Part shown: piece after piece, positions 1 to 10,114 of the stretch
Layout of the letters: the number at the start of each line of letters is the position of its first letter
Position numbering within the stretch: position 1 is the first letter of the stretch
Source: Papio anubis
Lineage: Eukaryota; Chordata; Mammalia; Primates; Cercopithecidae
Assembly (NCBI RefSeq): GCF_008728515.1
Contig: NC_044985.1
Coordinates: forward strand, 79,708,155-79,772,154
DNA length: 64,000 bases
Direction: 5' to 3'
Notes under the pieces: model-generated
What the model saw: only the letters and a program-made list of their open reading frames with translations
The model's database searches: none
Told to the model about the DNA's origin: nothing
Program-made: the position numbers and the translations under genes

Positions 1-87
1 GTCACACTTTCTCCCACGAGGTCTTAAATCTAAAGGCTTTGGGAAAGGGATGGCTCTTCTCTTTGAGCAGAGAGTCTCTGCTCCCTT

Positions 88-700
88 AACATTCTGGTTA
101 ATATTAAAACTATGTTTCTGGCAGGGTACAGTGGCTCATGCCTGTAATCCCAGCTCTTTGGGAGGCCAAGGTGGGCAGATCACGAGGTCAGGAGATCGAG
201 ATCATCCTGGCTAACACGGTGAAACCCCGTCTGTACTAAAAATACCCCCCAAAAAAAAAAATTAGCCGGGCATGGTGGCGGGCACCTGTAGTCCCAGCTA
301 CTCAGGAGGCTAAGCCAGGAGAACGGTGTGAACCTGGGAGGGGGAGCTTGCAGTGAGCCGAGATTGTGCCACTGCACTCCAGCCTAGGCGAAAGAGAGAG
401 ACTCCATCTCAAAACAAACAAACAAACAACAACAAAAACTATGTTTCCATTCAATAAAGAGAGATGGCTTGGAGCAGAGTATTCAAAAAAATACTTCACT
501 CACGGTCTGTCCGTTATCCCCTAAACTCTCTTTTCCAAAATAATGAGGTTTATTTTCAATGTACATGTCCTCCATTCATAGATAATCTCTCTTTTCTCAG
601 TCTAAAGATTTTCTGCTTATCTCTGGTGTTGTTTCCCCTATAAAAGCCGGGGTGGTATTTACTGTTATTTCTATTACTTGGCTTTTACTACATTTTTCAC
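88..700 (+). repeat. Local direct duplication, copy 1 (contains an Alu)
   Basis: With the Alu and its target duplication removed, this segment matches 1476-1766 at roughly 94 percent by eye. It runs from the aacattctggtt block to the ctattacttgg...cattttt block. Differences are scattered substitutions plus one 4-bp ctct indel. The sequence itself belongs to no family I recognise. Confidence 0.9.
120..434 (+). mobile_element. Alu SINE, AluY-like, with empty-site paralogue
   Basis: A full dimeric Alu with the head ggcagggtacagtggctca, a middle A-rich linker and an (AAAC)n tail. It is flanked by the 13-bp target duplication aaaactatgtttc at 106-118 and 435-447. The duplicated copy at 1476-1766 has one uninterrupted copy of this target and no Alu. 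Confidence 0.95.
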
Positions 701-789
701 TACAACATCTTCCAAGTTTGTTCCTTGAGCACTCTCCCTTAGACCTAGATGGAGTGGCTGCTCCTTAGATCTGCTATTCCTCTCTTCTT

Positions 790-925
790 TAGAGCTGTGC
801 TGTCCTATGCACTAGATCCCTATAGCTACTGATCACTTGAAATGTGGCCCTTCTGAAGTGAGCTGTGTTGAAATGTAGATTATGAAGACTTACCACAAAA
901 AAACAAAACATGCAAATTATTCCAT
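790..925 (+). mobile_element. hAT-type non-autonomous DNA transposon, 5' part
   Basis: The sequence has the layout of a common hAT-Charlie-like non-autonomous element: gctgtgctgtcc, then cacttgaaatgtggc, then gaagacttaccac. It stops where an MLT1 LTR begins and appears to resume at 1281. The exact subfamily is not assigned. Confidence 0.5.
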
Positions 926-1280
926 TATATTAGTTTGCTAGGGCTCCCATAACAAAGTACACAGACTGGGTGACTTAACAGAAATATGTTTTCTCAAAGT
1001 TTGAGATCCAGGTGTGAACAGGGTTGGTGCTTTCTGAGGTCTCACTCTTTGTCAAGATGGCCATCTTTTCCCTATGTCTTCATATCATCTTCCCTCTGTC
1101 ACGTCAAATTTCTTTTTTTATAAGGATACCAGTCATTTTGGATTAGAGCCTACCATCACCAGCTCAGTTTAACTTAATCATCTCTCTAAGGGCTCTATGT
1201 ACAAATACAGTCATATTCTGACATACAGCAGGTAAAAATTTCAATGTATGAATTGGGGGGACACCATTTAACCCATAATA
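925..1280 (-). mobile_element. MLT1 solo LTR (ERVL-MaLR)
   Basis: Read on the minus strand, this is an MLT1-type LTR. The plus strand begins with the reverse complement of its 3' end (ttagtttgctagggc, then acagactgggtgact) and finishes with ggggggacaccatttaaccc. No internal region is attached, so it is a solo LTR. It interrupts the hAT element at 790-925 and 1281-1327. Confidence 0.85.
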
Positions 1281-1327
1281 CTCATTATTAATTATTTACA
1301 TTGGTTATAGTACACTTTATATTTATT
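1281..1327 (+). mobile_element. hAT-type DNA transposon, 3' remnant
   Basis: The ctcattattaattattt...ttggttatag stretch fits the continuation of the element broken off at 925. The identification rests on pattern memory only. Confidence 0.4.
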
Positions 1328-1440
1328 TCATTGAGTGCCAAGTGTTGTTCTAGGACATCTATATCTCATTTAATTTTCTTAAAAACTCTATAAAATAAGT
1401 AGTGTTGTACCACTTTTGTGCCTATTGTATAGATGAGGAC
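1328..1440 (-). mobile_element. MIR SINE fragment
   Basis: The order ttgagtgccaagtgttgttctagg, catttaattttc and atagatgaggact matches the reverse complement of the MIR 3' half. It is old and diverged. Confidence 0.7.
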
Positions 1441-1475
1441 TTCATTTATAATGTAGTCTCTGCTCTCACAAAATA

Positions 1476-1766
1476 AACATTCTGGTTAATATTAAAACTA
1501 TGTTTCCATTCAATAAAGAGAGATAGCTTGGAGCAGAGTATTCAAAAAGTACTCCATTCACGGTCTGTCCATTATCTCCCAAACTCTCTTTTCCAAAGTA
1601 ATGAGGTTTATTTTCAATGTACATGTCCTCCATTCATAGATAATCTCTCTTTTCTCTCTCAGTCTAAAGATTTTCTGCTTATCTCTGCTGTTGTTTCCCC
1701 TATAAAGGCGGAGGTGGTATTTACTTTTATTTCTATTACTTGGCCTTTAATACATTTTTTCACTCA
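1476..1766 (+). repeat. Local direct duplication, copy 2 (pre-insertion state)
   Basis: This is the paralogue of 88-700. The join at attaaaactatgtttccattc is uninterrupted, so this copy preserves the sequence as it was before the Alu at 120-434 inserted. A 91-codon open frame over it is chance. Confidence 0.9.
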
Positions 1767-1859
1767 ACTACTAAAGGACATTGTTTTTGCAGCAGCAATT
1801 TGAAATTCTCTCTCTCTCTAATGTGCCTTTTGTTCTCTATTATTTTCACTTGTATGCAA

Positions 1860-2200
1860 ACATGTTAAAATCCCATCTGAAAAAGTATCAGCCTTAATCC
1901 TATATTCCCTCTAGCAATTGCCCGATTTTTCTGCTCCCAAATTCTCCAGAATGTTCTCCAGTGAAGTATTTAATCCTTGCACACCACTCTCATCAAGAGG
2001 TCTGATTACCTCCACAATGCCAAGTCCTGTGGTAAATTCTCAGGCCTCACTTTACTCAATCTTTTAACAGTATTTTGACACAGTTGATCACTGTCTCCTT
2101 CTTGAATACTGTCTTCACTCAATTTCCAGAACGATTATATTTTTTATGCTCTAACTTCCTAATGAACACTTTTAAATTTTTCATTGCCAATTCCTTCTCA
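1860..2200 (+). mobile_element. L2 LINE fragment (reverse transcriptase region)
   Basis: The phrase order resembles the L2 plus strand: tctgctcccaaattctcca, caatgccaagtcctgtgg, ttttgacacagttgatcac, then ttgaatactgtcttc. It is heavily diverged with no open frame. An L1 fragment separates it from the second L2 block at 2450-2930. Confidence 0.65.
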
Positions 2201-2206
2201 TTTTTT

Positions 2207-2445
2207 TAAGTTCATTTTTTAATTTACAAATAAAAATTCTATACATTTATGGTGTACAATGTGGTGTTTTGATATACATATAAATCATAGAATGGCTAAA
2301 TCAAGCTAATTAACATGTGCATTACCTCACATACTTACTTTTTGTGGTATGAGCACTTAAAATCTACTCTAATAGCATTTTCAAGGATATATTTTTATGA
2401 AGTCTAGTCATCATGATGTATAATAGACCTCTCGATCTTATTTCT
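2207..2445 (-). mobile_element. L1 3'-UTR fragment (L1MA/L1PB-like)
   Basis: Phrases such as tttatggtgtacaatgtgg, atggctaaatcaagctaatt and cattacctcacatac are the reverse complement of the L1MA/L1PB-type 3' UTR. It lies inside a plus-strand L2. Confidence 0.75.
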
Positions 2446-2449
2446 CCTG

Positions 2450-2930
2450 TTCCTTCTCATGTTCTGATCTTCGTGTGATAGACGTCCCTCAGTCCTCAGG
2501 TATGTTTCCTTTCTAATTGACCCGATCCAGTCCAAATATTTTAAATATTATCCATATACTGGAATCTCCCAAATTTATCTCCCCAGGATTAACCTTTATC
2601 CTGAGGTCCCCATTCCTATATTTGATTTTTGCTATCTCCACTCAGAGGTCAAATAGACACCTCTAACTTAACGTGTCCAAAATATTGCTTGATCAATAAA
2701 TTCCCACAAACCCTACCAGAACTTCCCCATATTTTATTAAACTCAGTAAATGGTATCACTATTAACACCATTATTTAAGCTAAAATCCCTGGTACCATCC
2801 TTCATTCCTCCCTTTTTCTCATATCATACATTTAATTCATTAGCAAACCCTCTGAGCTTTACCTACAATATATATCCTGGATCTAACATCTCACAATATC
2901 CATTATTATTATAAGCATGGTCTAAGGAAC
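2450..2930 (+). mobile_element. L2 LINE fragment, continuation
   Basis: Phrases such as ctggaatctcccaaatttat, cacctctaacttaacgtgtcc and catccttcattcctccc match the L2 plus strand downstream of the block at 1860-2200. The interrupted L2 is therefore one insertion. Confidence 0.6.
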
Positions 2931-4045
2931 TGGAAAGAAAGCAGAGAGTGGAAAGAGAGATCAGGTGGAGAAAAAGAAAGAATGGAGGATGAAGAAGGAA
3001 AGGACAAAGAATCTTGATTATATCATGTGTCTGTTACATACCTGAATCTATTCTGATGTCCATTCTCTTAGACTTTCCAGTTCAGCAAACCAAAAAGAAA
3101 AATCTGTTTTATTTTTTGGAGTTTGAGTTCCACTGTACTTACTTGCAATAAAAAAAAAAGCTTCTACTCTTAGTCATCATCTCAATGACTTAAAAATATA
3201 CATGTGACTAAATCTACCTAACAGCCTAGTCTCTCAGTTGCTTAACCTCCTCATCTGTAACCTTGTCTTCCGCTTCATCTCTGCCAACCACTTTCATGGC
3301 AACCCCTCTAGGATCTTATCATTAAATATGGAAGCTCTTGTGAAATCTTGATTTTAAAACATTCTTTTCTCTGATCACCACATCCTTTGCTCCCAGCAAG
3401 TATGATCTGACGCCCTCCTATATTTCTTTGTTTTGATTGAGACCTCTAATATCAAAGCTCCTTCTCAGTATCTATCTCCCTCTTATCTTCTCTTCCTCCT
3501 TGCCCAGTTTAGATTCTACAGTCCATAGTCACAACTACACCCTATCAAATACCCTCAACTCCCTCTGGTACATACTTAACTAAACCATAATCCCATTGGA
3601 ATTCAACTACTTACCTTCTCTATGCTTGTAGCCAAGTAGGTATATATTGCTCGAGGAAAATCACATCTCCAGTCCCACCGGATTCACTTTGAGTGCATGA
3701 TTACTAATCTCTGACATTCAAAACTTTTGAGATTTTCTAATAAATTTGGTGTCCTAAGTTTTGTAATGACCTATCTCCAGAGTTTTTCACACATCATCAT
3801 TTTAATACTTGAGAATGCCTCCATCTCCCTGTAACTAAGTCTACAGACCTACTTACAATCACACCTTTATTGTTCTTCTATCCTTCATCTACAAGCAGTT
3901 GGGGACACCATCGCACCTACGATCACAGACCAATCCCTCCATCTCCTTTCACTTTATTGAAGACAGTGCTTTTCTGATAATCCCTTCTTCCTTGAATTAG
4001 CAATGCCTCCCTTTATACTACAGAACTCCCATCAACATTCAAATA
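2931..4045. other. Unassigned AT- and pyrimidine-rich sequence
   Basis: There is a purine-rich patch at about 2930-3010. After it comes a long C/T-biased stretch that looks like a very old LINE or LTR remnant. I could not assign it. No splice-flanked coding exon or RNA gene was seen. Confidence 0.4.
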
Positions 4046-4062
4046 AAGAATGTTCATTTTTA

Positions 4063-5245
4063 TTTTTGTTTTTATGTTACATTTAATCAGCATCTGCTGT
4101 TAATGGCAGCATGGTTTAGTTTTTGTTTTTTGTTTGTTTGACACAGAGTCTCATTCTGTCTCCCAGGCTGGAATGCAGTGGCGCAATCTCGGCTCACTGC
4201 CATCTCCACCACCTGGGTTCAAGCCATTCTCCTGCCTCAGCCTCCCGAGCAGCTAGGATTACAGGTGTGTGCCACCACACCAGCTAACTTTTGTATTTTG
4301 AGTAGAGATGGGGTTTCGCTATGTTGGCCAGGCTGGTCTCGAACTGCTGACCTCAGGTGATCCGCCTGCTTCAGCCTCCCAAAGTGCTGGGATTACAGGC
4401 ATGAGTCACTGCACCTGACCAGTTTGGTTCTTTTTAGACACTTTCCTCCTAGGATCTACAGTTTGCTTCTATTATCCACTACAGAAGGCCTGTGCTGATA
4501 CTGCGATTGGATCGTTAATTCTTGCCATCATGTGACCAGCTGCCACTAGAACTGCAGAATGTTTCTAACTAGTTCAACATATTGGGTATCAGGGAGCGGC
4601 TTCCTCTGACTCCCAGGTTGTAGGAATTTCTTAATTCTGGAGATGTTGCTGATTCCTGTTTAAAATGCCTTCAGCAGAGGGAAGTCAGAAAGAACAGAAG
4701 CATTGAGTTCTTCTACCATTAAAACAGCTTCTAACAGTTGTATGTCTGCCCAATTGAATTTGTTGCCAACGAGAAGATCCTCTCCATGTTCTTTCAAAAT
4801 ATTTTCAAAGATGGCTGAGTACCGGGTTTTAGCTTTCTTCATGACTGAGCAAGGTTCTCCTCTTTTTCCTCAGTGGGCCAGTGCCATCATCATCATCAGG
4901 TCCAGGGTGCCCTCAGCAAACATGTTCATCCCGATTCTCTCCTTCAGGTCCTTCCCACAGACATTGTACTTAGCAGCAAGGTAGCTGAGGATGGCTGTAG
5001 TCAGTGTCAGCATCATTCCATCAATTTCAACCAAAGGCACTTGGCCAAAAAGCAGGTGTCTATCCTTCTGCAACTTTTCATATTATTATCTTGTTTCAAT
5101 AAATTCTTCTTCAAACTCTATTCCAGCTGCAGCCAGCAGCCAGAGGACTGACTCCATCCTGCCCCTGACACCAAAGTAGTAGAGCTTGGGTTTGGCTGCC
5201 ATGACTCCTGGCTCAGGGTTTTCTGTTCAGCTATCTGGAAGCTCC
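4063..5245 (-). pseudogene. Processed alpha-class glutathione S-transferase (GSTA) pseudogene
   Basis: This is a retrotransposed mRNA copy, not a gene. The coding relic runs from an ATG at 5202 down to a terminal TAG at 4546, about 219 codons against about 222 in intact GSTA proteins, with no introns. Visible GST landmarks are the N-terminal MAAKPKLYYF, the glutathione-site block QVPLVEIDGMML, AKYN, KDLKER and, in the C-terminal domain, LVGNKFNWADIQLL. The frame is broken by two consecutive TAA codons at about codon 39, by a small deletion with frame change after about residue 110 (ALAH then TGA), and by an AAA-to-TAA type stop after LLKAF. The copy is bracketed by a 17-bp target duplication with one mismatch (4046-4062 and 5246-5262), and its A-rich 3' end is at the left. 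An Alu at 4118-4420 sits in the 3' UTR. The alpha class is clear; the parent paralogue is not certain, though it looks closest to GSTA4-like sequences. Confidence 0.93.
4118..4420 (-). mobile_element. Alu SINE inside the GSTA retrocopy 3' UTR
   Basis: A poly-T-like tail of ttttgttttttgtttgtttg is followed by gagtctcattctgtctccc and ends at gagtcactgcacctgacc. It is a full-length minus-strand Alu. It postdates the retrocopy because it splits its 3' UTR. Confidence 0.95.
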
Positions 5246-5273
5246 AAGAATGTTTATTTTTAAAAAGAAAAGA

Positions 5274-5584
5274 GGCTGGGTGCGGTGGCTCATGCCTGTA
5301 ATCGCAGCACTTTGGGACGCTGAGGCAGGCGGATCATAAGGTCAGTAGTTTGAGACCAGCCTGGTCAATATGATGAAACCCCATCTCTACTAAAAATACA
5401 AAACTTAGCTGAGCATAGTGGCGGGCACCTGTAGTCCCAGCTACTCAAGAGGCTGAGGCAGGAGAACGGCGTGAACCCAGGAGGTGGAGGATGCAGTGAG
5501 CCAAGATCACACCACTGCACTCCAGCCTGGGTGACAGAGCGAGATTCCATCTCTAAATAAATAAATAAATAAATAAATATAAAT
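5274..5584 (+). mobile_element. Alu SINE
   Basis: Full-length, from ggctgggtgcggtggctca to an (AAAT)n tail. The target duplication aaaaagaaaag occurs at 5262-5272 and 5585-5595. It lies immediately upstream of the GSTA retrocopy 5' end. Confidence 0.95.
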
Positions 5585-5689
5585 AAAAAGAAAAGGAAAA
5601 CCTTCTTTGATTGTGCTTTCCGCTCCAATTATCACCCAATTAATTTATCTGTTTCCTGTACCAAGATTGTGCACACTATCTATATTTAC

Positions 5690-6240
5690 TCACGTCTCAT
5701 TCTCTTTAAAATTAGGAAATATTTCAAACATACAGAAAATATCATGAACACTTGTGTATCTTCAACCCAATTCTTTGCCATCCTGGAATTTTGTGTTTAT
5801 CATTCCTAAGCAAATTTTTACTACACTTATTACTACATATGATTGTCAAACAACCTAAGATTGTTACTGCATGTTTTTAATTTTATATAAATGCCATCAC
5901 ACACAATTTGTATCCTTCTGCAACATGCTATTTTTTAATATTGTTTTTGAAATTTATCCCCATTAATACATGTTTCTCAATGATTTTCACAGCTGTATAG
6001 TATTCTGTGAGCATAGTACAATGTATCCATTCCATTCCCTAGCGAATGAACATTTAACTTATTTCCAATGTTTCTCTATTACAAAAGATGTCTCAGCGAA
6101 CTCGTTGGGCATGTATTTTAGTATAAACACACACAATTCTTAGGCATGTATCTCATATATACACACATATATGTGTGTGTATATATAACATAAATATATA
6201 TGTGCATCTCTGTTTTTGTCCCATTAATTCCATTGGTTTA
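5690..6240 (-). mobile_element. Old L1M-like remnant with AT/GT microsatellite
   Basis: A run of phrases (cagctgtatagtattctgtg, atgaacatttaacttatttcc) resembles the antisense of an L1M 3' region. An (AC)/(AT)/(GT) dinucleotide mixture lies at about 6150-6205. Family assignment is tentative. Confidence 0.5.
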
Positions 6241-6679
6241 TTATCTGTAAAAAAAACCCAATTATTATATTGCCTAACTTACTATGATTCCTGATAGGTC
6301 TTGAAATCTGTAGGGCAATTCCCTCCACTTTACTGTTCTTAAAAATTATCATGAACAATCTTGACCTTTTCCTACCATGTGAAATTTAGGATCTACATTG
6401 CATAAACTTTTTAGGACAATGACAGGAACACAATGAATACTGAGTCTTCTCTCTTTTGAGCACAATATATTTTTTTACTTATTCAGATTCTGGGAGCATA
6501 TCCTTCAGAAACATTTTGTAGTAGTCTTCATAAGGGTGTCATATGTCTTTTCTAGATTTATTCTTAGGTATAAATATTTTAAATGAAAAATTCATCTTAG
6601 GACCTCAACAACTGTTAATCCAACTGATTTATGGACAGGGAACTGTCTATGAAGATTGCATCCATTTATAATAATATCT

Positions 6680-7185
6680 GTGATGGTTGTACTCTGCCTC
6701 AGATCAAGTCTTTACCCTCTTCTTCCTGCTCTGTGCCTGGGAGGTTGAATTCTACAGATGGACATCATCTGTGCCCTCAGTTCTCTGACTTCTGATAGGG
6801 ATTAACCAGAAAAGTCACCAGGAGGAGACTGAAGAGCAGGAGGACAGAAAGTTTAGGATATTTGTTTCCCAGTCTTTCCTATTCTCTGTAGTTCTGATAG
6901 TGGCTGAATTCTTCCAGACCTCAGCTCCTGTCAGGAAGCTACCATTCAAAGTATCTAGCACTCATCAGGGTCTGAGAATAATGTTCAGTTTCAATGACCA
7001 ATCAGGCCTAACCATGGTAATGGCATCCTACGGTCCTACTGCTGTTAATCCTTGAGTGTCTCTTTATCCCTCGTGGTCCCCTTAACCTTACCGACACCTC
7101 TACAAATGGTCTTTTTATAATCGTTCTTCAGTTAAGTCCTTTTGAGTATGCCATCTGTCTTCTGTTAGGATTCTGACTAATATAA
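6680..7185 (+). repeat. Old interspersed repeat, LTR or L1M 3'-UTR type
   Basis: The end of this block reads ccttttgagtatgccatctg, then ttaggattctgactaatat. I recognise this ending from an abundant old primate repeat but cannot name it reliably. The body is GC-richer than its surroundings. Confidence 0.4.
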
Positions 7186-7189
7186 TTTT

Positions 7190-9400
7190 ACATTCTAAAC
7201 TTAAAATTGCTAAAGAGTCTAGGTCTTCCTTAAATAGTTCGGCTTTGCATTTTGTTTTTACTTCGCTGATTTTCACCTACTTGACTACTGGAAGAGATGT
7301 CATAAACCTGGTATAGCTCAAATATTAACTATCCTGATCAAATGACTAGAATCTATAAATGTGTCTGGTTAAATCAACAAAAACCTCTCAAAATTTAGTA
7401 GTACTGATTTAAATATAGTTGTCAATTGTCGCATGTTTGAGTTGTGGTTGTTAAAGTTATCACCATGCTGTTGGTCTCATATCCAACTTTTTTCATTCTT
7501 TCCCCTTTTTAAGCAATGACACTTTAAAACATGATGAAGGAAAACGGAATGAGCATGACATCGTATAAACACAAATTACTTGATTCCATAACTAGAAAAA
7601 GTGCTGGGGTAGAAAAAGACCGACAGCTTTTTCCTCTTTTCTGCCCACAGTCTGTAGTATATCTGTGGGGAGCTTCCTGGTCTTTGGATATTTGTGCTTT
7701 TAAACCTCTGAAAGTTTTTCAACTGATACTAAAAATGCCTTTTAAAGTTTTAACTCATTTTAAAAATGAAATGAGCAATTGCAAAAGATTTATATTTCTT
7801 CTAAATACCTAATTTAAGAGAAAAGCCCAGACTGCTATTCCTGAAAAATTCCATGTCACTCTCAACCTTCCACTAATGAGATGAATATGTTAAAATCTCC
7901 TTCAGCAAATACGATTTTACCACCTGCTCACTTTCTCAAACTGAATGAATATACAAGTAAATGTCACATAAAAAATGGCATTTCCAAAAGTTTAATCCAT
8001 TCTGTTTGTTTTAGGTTAAGATATAAAAACTTTCATCCTTCCAAAGGAAAACTATACTCTAAATTAGCATAAATGAAAGTCTCAAGATTAGTTTTTAAAT
8101 TACAAATCAACCAAAACAGTGATAGAGGGCCCTCTGCTGTTCAAAAACAGTAAGTGGAAAATGGAAATCATGTCCATTCTTTTAAGATCCCGCTGCCTCT
8201 TCAGTAAATCACAACCTTTCAGGAGGGGGAGTGAGAGACTAGGGTGTCATTTCCCAACACTACTTTTATAAAGATGAAGTAAAATTTAGAACTTAACGGC
8301 TGATTGGTTTTTAGTGGATATTTTTTAGTTGTAGATGGGTAAGTTAGGGGAATTGTGAAAAATAGCCATTGAGAAATACCATTGGAAATGTGATAGAAGT
8401 GTATTTTAAACTCTAACAACGTAGGATATGGTTCAAGATCTGACCAAAGACTAAATTTGGGCAAGAAGCAAAGAAGCTGCTCAATATATAATAATGGTGA
8501 CGATAACAAATGTTATTAAATCTGATCACATTAATATCACATAGAAAAAAATTACTAGTAAGATGTATTAAACAATTGCTCAGTGTTTTTGGTTACTTGT
8601 ATCTGAATTCTTTGTTTTTTCTTGCTCATTTACTCTTTTATTATTAATACCAATACTAATTATACTTTAGCATATGAACCAAAGTGTCCATTTCTCAGTT
8701 CTTAAGTTACACTTATTTTTTTAAAAAAAGGCTCAAACCAAATTTTCTTGGGCATTTCAGGTATTAATTACTTATTTGATTAATTAACCAATTAGGATCT
8801 TCACATAATTCTGTGAGTAATGTACAACTCAACGGATAGGAGACTAAATCCGTCTTAATACCGTTTCCACAGTAAATTCTAACACTACCGAAAAAAGCAT
8901 TATAAAGCAATTAAAAAGAAATAATTATAGTTTAATATTGTTTAAAAGCTAAATGAAATTTGCAGGCTTAAAAACAACTGTTTTTCTTCCACGAGGTTTA
9001 TAGGGTCTTTTTCCTTATTCATCACTACGTAGAAAGCTAGGGTTGTTTTCTAGTTAGCCAGAATAATGCCCACGCTTAACATCTTCTCATGCTGTGCTGA
9101 TATTAAGACAATTGACCATCGTTCTGCCTTTCTTTCTGTTAGTTGCTCTTAAGTCAATAAAGAAAGAATTCTTAGAAGAAAAAGGAGAGAAAGAGAAAAA
9201 AGAGAAAGAAAAGCAGCTACTGCAAAATATATATTTTATCACATACTATGGAATATCATCTTAAGAAGTGCCATTTGTCACTTACCAAGGCCTTTCATGT
9301 ATAGTATAATACTGTTATGGTATGGGATGGTCTCTTATTTGAAATTGACAACAACCTCAGAAAGAAGAAAAGTTGTTCTGGTGTCTGGTGTTTCCCCCGC
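7190..9400. other. Unassigned AT-rich sequence
   Basis: I see no recognisable young repeat, RNA gene or coding exon here. Open frames of 60-96 codons at 7531-7812, 7881-8072 and 8219-8509 show no protein similarity I recognise. A purine-rich tract of AGA/GAAA repeats lies at about 9165-9220. Confidence 0.4.
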
Positions 9401-9404
9401 TCTG

Positions 9405-9525
9405 CGTAAGAGGTGGGAGAATCAAGGTTTAGAAAGACTAGGAGATTTGCCCAAAGTCACACGGCTAGGAATTGGCTTCGATTCCCACCCTAGAACCCAA
9501 ACCCGTGGCAACTCCTCGCATAGCC
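9405..9525 (-). mobile_element. MIR SINE fragment
   Basis: The order gagaatcaaggtttagaaag, gatttgcccaaagtcacacg, gctaggaattggcttcgatt matches the reverse complement of the MIR core. It lies directly upstream of the CpG-rich promoter. Confidence 0.8.
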
Positions 9526-9577
9526 GCCTCTCACCCAAGCACACCTCTATTAGCATTCTGGGGGTGCTCTGGGCTGT

Positions 9578-9596
9578 GGCTCCCCCTGCTGGCGCG
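9578..9596 (-). promoter_or_regulatory. CTCF-like motif at the promoter edge
   Basis: The sequence ggctccccctgctggcgcg resembles the reverse complement of the CTCF core (CCASYAGRKGGC). It sits at the left border of the CpG island, consistent with a boundary site. This is a motif match only. Confidence 0.5.
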
Positions 9597-9833
9597 CCAC
9601 TGGGCTGCTAGGTTTGGTTGTTATGACGACCAAGGGCGAATAGCTGGGAAAGGAACGTATAAGGGCATTCGCGGAAAGCGCTCAGAAACCCAGGCCATAA
9701 GTGGAGTGAAGGAAGCTGTACACCGCGGAGTCACAGCTGGGGAGTTTGGTGGGCAGGACGGGCTTCCACCACTTCTGAAACGCCTGGGAAGCGTCGCGGC
9801 GGCGGCGAGCCTGGCAAAGAGCAGCCCTCTCAC

Positions 9834-9990
9834 CTGCTCACTGCTCATGGCTGTGAGGACGCGCTGGCCTCACCGGCGCTTCTGGGTCGCTCCTGCCGCA
9901 GCACCCCCTAGAACGATAGAGGCTGCACGCCAGGACCTGCCGACGGTCTCAGCTCCCTCTGCGCCAGGGCCGTCTAGCGTCCCGGCAGCC
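9834..9990 (-). CDS. Candidate first exon of an unidentified gene (5' UTR plus MSSEQ)
   Basis: On the minus strand an ATG at 9848-9846 opens the codons for Met-Ser-Ser-Glu-Gln. It is immediately followed by the strong splice donor CAG/GTGAGA, with intron GT at 9833-9832. The context cacagccATGa is an acceptable start. The ATG is about 150 bp downstream of the X-box and ETS sites. The arrangement fits a short coding first exon joined to distant exons left of the window, with all of 1-9833 as intron 1. I do not recognise the gene from five residues. The X-box suggests, by inference, a motile- or primary-cilium gene under RFX control. The transcription start (upper limit 9990) is a guess. If the ATG is not used, the segment could be a non-coding first exon. 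Confidence 0.5.
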
Positions 9991-9993
9991 TTT

Positions 9994-10006
9994 GTTGCTA
10001 AGCAAC
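9994..10006. promoter_or_regulatory. RFX X-box palindrome
   Basis: gttgctaagcaac is a perfect inverted repeat of GTTGCT/AGCAAC around one central base. This is the canonical full X-box bound by RFX dimers. It lies in the CpG promoter, about 145 bp upstream of the minus-strand ATG. X-boxes at this distance are characteristic of cilium genes. Confidence 0.8.
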
Positions 10007-10114
10007 AGGCCCGCGCAGGTTCCATTTCCGGTTATCTGTTGCTTCTGGGGCTGGACCCGGAAGCCGAAGCGCGCTCCCGCAAGAGGAGCTTTCCGGGGCG
10101 CCCCTGCTAGGGTG

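Larger units (their letters stand above)
9585..10110. promoter_or_regulatory. CpG-island promoter, possibly bidirectional
   Basis: This is the only extended CpG-rich segment in the first 58 kb. It has CG-dense runs such as gcgtcgcggcggcggcgag and gaagcgcgctcccgc within AT-rich DNA. It holds three ETS-type cores: TTCCGG at 10026-10031, CCGGAA at 10057-10062 and TTCCGG at 10091-10096. It also holds an X-box palindrome at 9994-10006 and no clear TATA box. This is typical of a broadly used CpG promoter with dispersed starts. The minus-strand candidate first exon lies at its left part. A plus-strand donor-like tggtgaggt near 10112 leaves open a divergent transcript. A 212-codon plus-strand frame crosses the island, but CpG islands often contain such chance frames. 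Confidence 0.85.

Noticed and set aside
4703..5179. Plus-strand ORFs over the GST region
   Set aside because: These are antisense shadows of the minus-strand GSTA pseudogene.
9472..10110. 212-codon plus-strand ORF across the CpG island
   Set aside because: No domain, low-complexity Ala/Pro/Arg composition typical of GC-rich chance frames, and the minus-strand exon reading is better supported by a splice donor.
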